A stretch of DNA of 64,000 bases from Ophiura sarsii. Taxonomy: Eukaryota > Echinodermata > Ophiuroidea > Amphilepidida > Ophiuridae. Below the pieces are notes generated by a model. The model did not search any database, was not told the origin of the DNA, and saw only the letters and a list, made by a program, of their open reading frames with translations. The stretch lies in contig CM069447.1 in the NCBI GenBank assembly GCA_035610835.1, positions 56,985,048-57,049,047 on the forward strand, read 5' to 3'. This document shows, in pieces, positions 62,160-64,000 of the stretch; the first letter of the stretch is position 1; every line of letters starts with the position of its first letter. Made by a program: the position numbers and the translations under genes.

Positions 62160-63850
62160 GTCTTGAGCGATGCTTGGCCAGCGAGCTGGGCTAGAAAATA
62201 CACACGGTGCACCATGCCCTGGGGGCAATATTAGTTCTGGAAAAAAATGGATATTTCTATAAGGGCTTGTGGGTGTAATGGAGTGAATCGTTTACTATAA
62301 ATCCTTCTTGTGATGTTGTCACACACAGGTGCAGAGAACATCTACTGGTGACTTGCAACATTACAATCGCCATCACTACACTCAATATAGAGGGCAGTAT
62401 TAAAGGGACCAAGTAGGGACCTGGGACCAGACACTATTTGTTCCACAAGCACCATAAGCCATGCAGAATCATATACATACTATTACCAACCTTTAACAGA
62501 TAATACCATGATAATCATGATAATGCCATTTACAGACGTATCTATCGGTCAGTGTCTATTGAGCTAACATTGTGTCAATATTCCGGCCCCCAACTCAACA
62601 CACAAATTGGTAACCACGATCCGTCTAAAATTCGCTGAAGTATTTAACATGAATGAAATCGATTTTTTTCTTCTTCTTCTTCAAATAAATGTTAGTGTTT
62701 CTAAAACATAAACATCTAATTTTTTTAATGTTTCAAAATGATGGTACTGACTTTTACTTTATATTTCGGAAACAAGAATCACACTATTCAGGAATGAGAA
62801 TGGAAACGAAATCAACAAATTAAACAGCAGGGAAGTGTTATGCTTACAGTTTCTATATGGTTTCTAAAATAAGCAAAAAACGTAAACAATTCAAATACAA
62901 AACTAATATAATGACTATTTTAAGTTTTTATAGCCTATTCAATATCGCGTTATACCCAAACTTGTTTCATGCATGTTTTTGGACAAAAACATGCATTTTC
63001 ACCTTGGCCTTGAAAAACATTACATCGAATACGTCACAAACTAAAATGTGGCCCTTTTATTGCACAGCATTTTGTTGGACAGCTTACGCAAACAAATGAT
63101 CCTTAATATCACACCATGGTAGCAAAATTCGAGGCCACATTTGCACTTTTCAACAAAAAAGCAGTGGTGCGATACTTTTTTACATGTGTATATGTTCAAA
63201 CCATTAAGAATAGGCGTTATCTAAACAAAACATAATACATTTTTATTTTTTATTTATAATCTCAATAACAAGTATTAGGTATAAATGACATTGTAAATTT
63301 AAAATTACAAAAGTGTCTCTACAGTGCAGAGTTATAGTACATTCAGTTTTTTGTGTGGAAGAAATTCTAGGAATACCATACAAAATCTAGGTAGTAATGT
63401 AGCTGGTTCGGTCAGTTTGGATTTATGTGGAATCCTTTAATCAAAATAAAATTTACGATGAACATTTATATTTACAAAAGTCATCCTTTTAAGGGAAAAC
63501 GAATACAAACCCCGTGAATTTGCAGTTACCTGAATTATCAAAGTGCATTTGATGCTGGCGTTTTATATTATGAAATGTTACGATGGATTTTTCTTTTTCT
63601 TTTTTCAAGAACAACTACTTAGCTTTACAAACATGAAAATAAAAATACTAATTATTGCTGCGTCTTGGCACTATATGGTTTTTAGAAATAGGCAGTATTT
63701 TATGTAAATTTAAATTTCTTTTAATGTTATAGAGAAACTGCTTTAAAAGATTTCAAAAATTGTTTGCAACATGTTTGCATAGCTTAGGATGTTTTTTATA
63801 CAATCTAAACAAATCAAATGAATGCATTTGATACTTCATGGAAAACGGTC
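62160..63850. other. no gene recognised
   Basis: AT-rich intergenic DNA. A palindromic CATGCATGTTTTTGGACA / TGTTTTTGGACAAAAACATG segment lies near 62968-62995. Nothing else can be supported. Confidence 0.4.
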
Positions 63851-63851
63851 A

Positions 63852-64000
63852 AAAGAAGCAAAAGAAGCAAAAGAAGCAAAAGAAGCAAAAGCAGCAAAAG
63901 AAGCAAAAGAAGCAAAAGAAGCAAAAGAAGCAAAAGAAGCAAAAGAAGCAAAAGAAGCAAAAGAAGCAAAAGAAGCAAAAGAAGCAAAAGAAGCAAAAGA
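63852..64000 (+). repeat. (AAAAGAAGC)n 9-bp minisatellite, runs off the window
   Basis: About 16 units of a 9-bp repeat with one AGCAGC variant near 63891. The array continues past the last base, so its length is unknown. Confidence 0.95.

Noticed and set aside
61853..62194. Open frame starting with a hydrophobic MRLLDIQFIVLACAILV
   Set aside because: Lies within the inverted-repeat element at 61766-62153 and runs through its terminal repeat; signal-like start is probably chance.
63814..63996. Poly-Leu frame at the window end
   Set aside because: Translation of the 9-bp minisatellite on the minus strand.

Overview
This is a gene-poor, AT-rich, repeat-laden window from an intron-rich animal genome. 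It holds two multi-exon genes, one intronless receptor gene, and a dense layer of non-LTR retrotransposon fragments, palindromic DNA-transposon relics (MITEs), satellites and degenerate tRNA-like sequences. An arthropod-type prophenoloxidase/hemocyanin gene sits beside a repeat spectrum more like that of marine invertebrates than of insects. Outside arthropods and onychophorans, I know this family from tunicates and hemichordates. The large introns and high repeat load argue against a compact tunicate genome. A hemichordate-like deuterostome is my best guess, but a non-insect arthropod is not excluded.

Layout. 0-7.6 kb: foldback elements, a cluster of TGAGTCA heptamers, and a broken LINE inserted in an older TA-flanked element. 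7.7-27.1 kb, plus strand: a gene for a small type II membrane protein (short cytoplasmic tail, one membrane span, proline-rich stalk, three LDL-receptor class A modules) built from phase 1-1 exons. Its first exon is cut by a 1.1-kb TTA-flanked MITE that creates the stop codon. A decayed LDLa exon and a tandemly duplicated linker mini-exon also lie inside it. Its introns hold a (CTT)n tract of about 165 units, a ~290-bp satellite, mariner-like MITEs and an inverted (twin-primed) LINE. 27-45 kb: no host gene recognised; tRNA-like relics, a nearly intact LINE nested inside a mariner relic, a TTAGGG-like tract and a hAT MITE. 45.1-46.2 kb, plus: an intronless rhodopsin-class GPCR. 47.7-48.0 kb: an array of ~20-bp palindromes. 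54.7-49.4 kb, minus: a six-exon, 673-residue secreted hemocyanin/phenoloxidase-superfamily protein that keeps all three CuB histidines but only one of three CuA histidines. Its promoter-proximal segment, TATA box included, is tandemly duplicated upstream. 55.7-64 kb: no gene recognised; several palindromic elements and a 9-bp tandem repeat running off the window end.

The three host genes show no obvious joint pathway. The most informative observations are the MITE that splits a coding exon at a restorable splice phase, the half-retained copper centre, and the nested, palindrome-rich mobile elements. All family calls come from reading motifs by eye; no database search was run.
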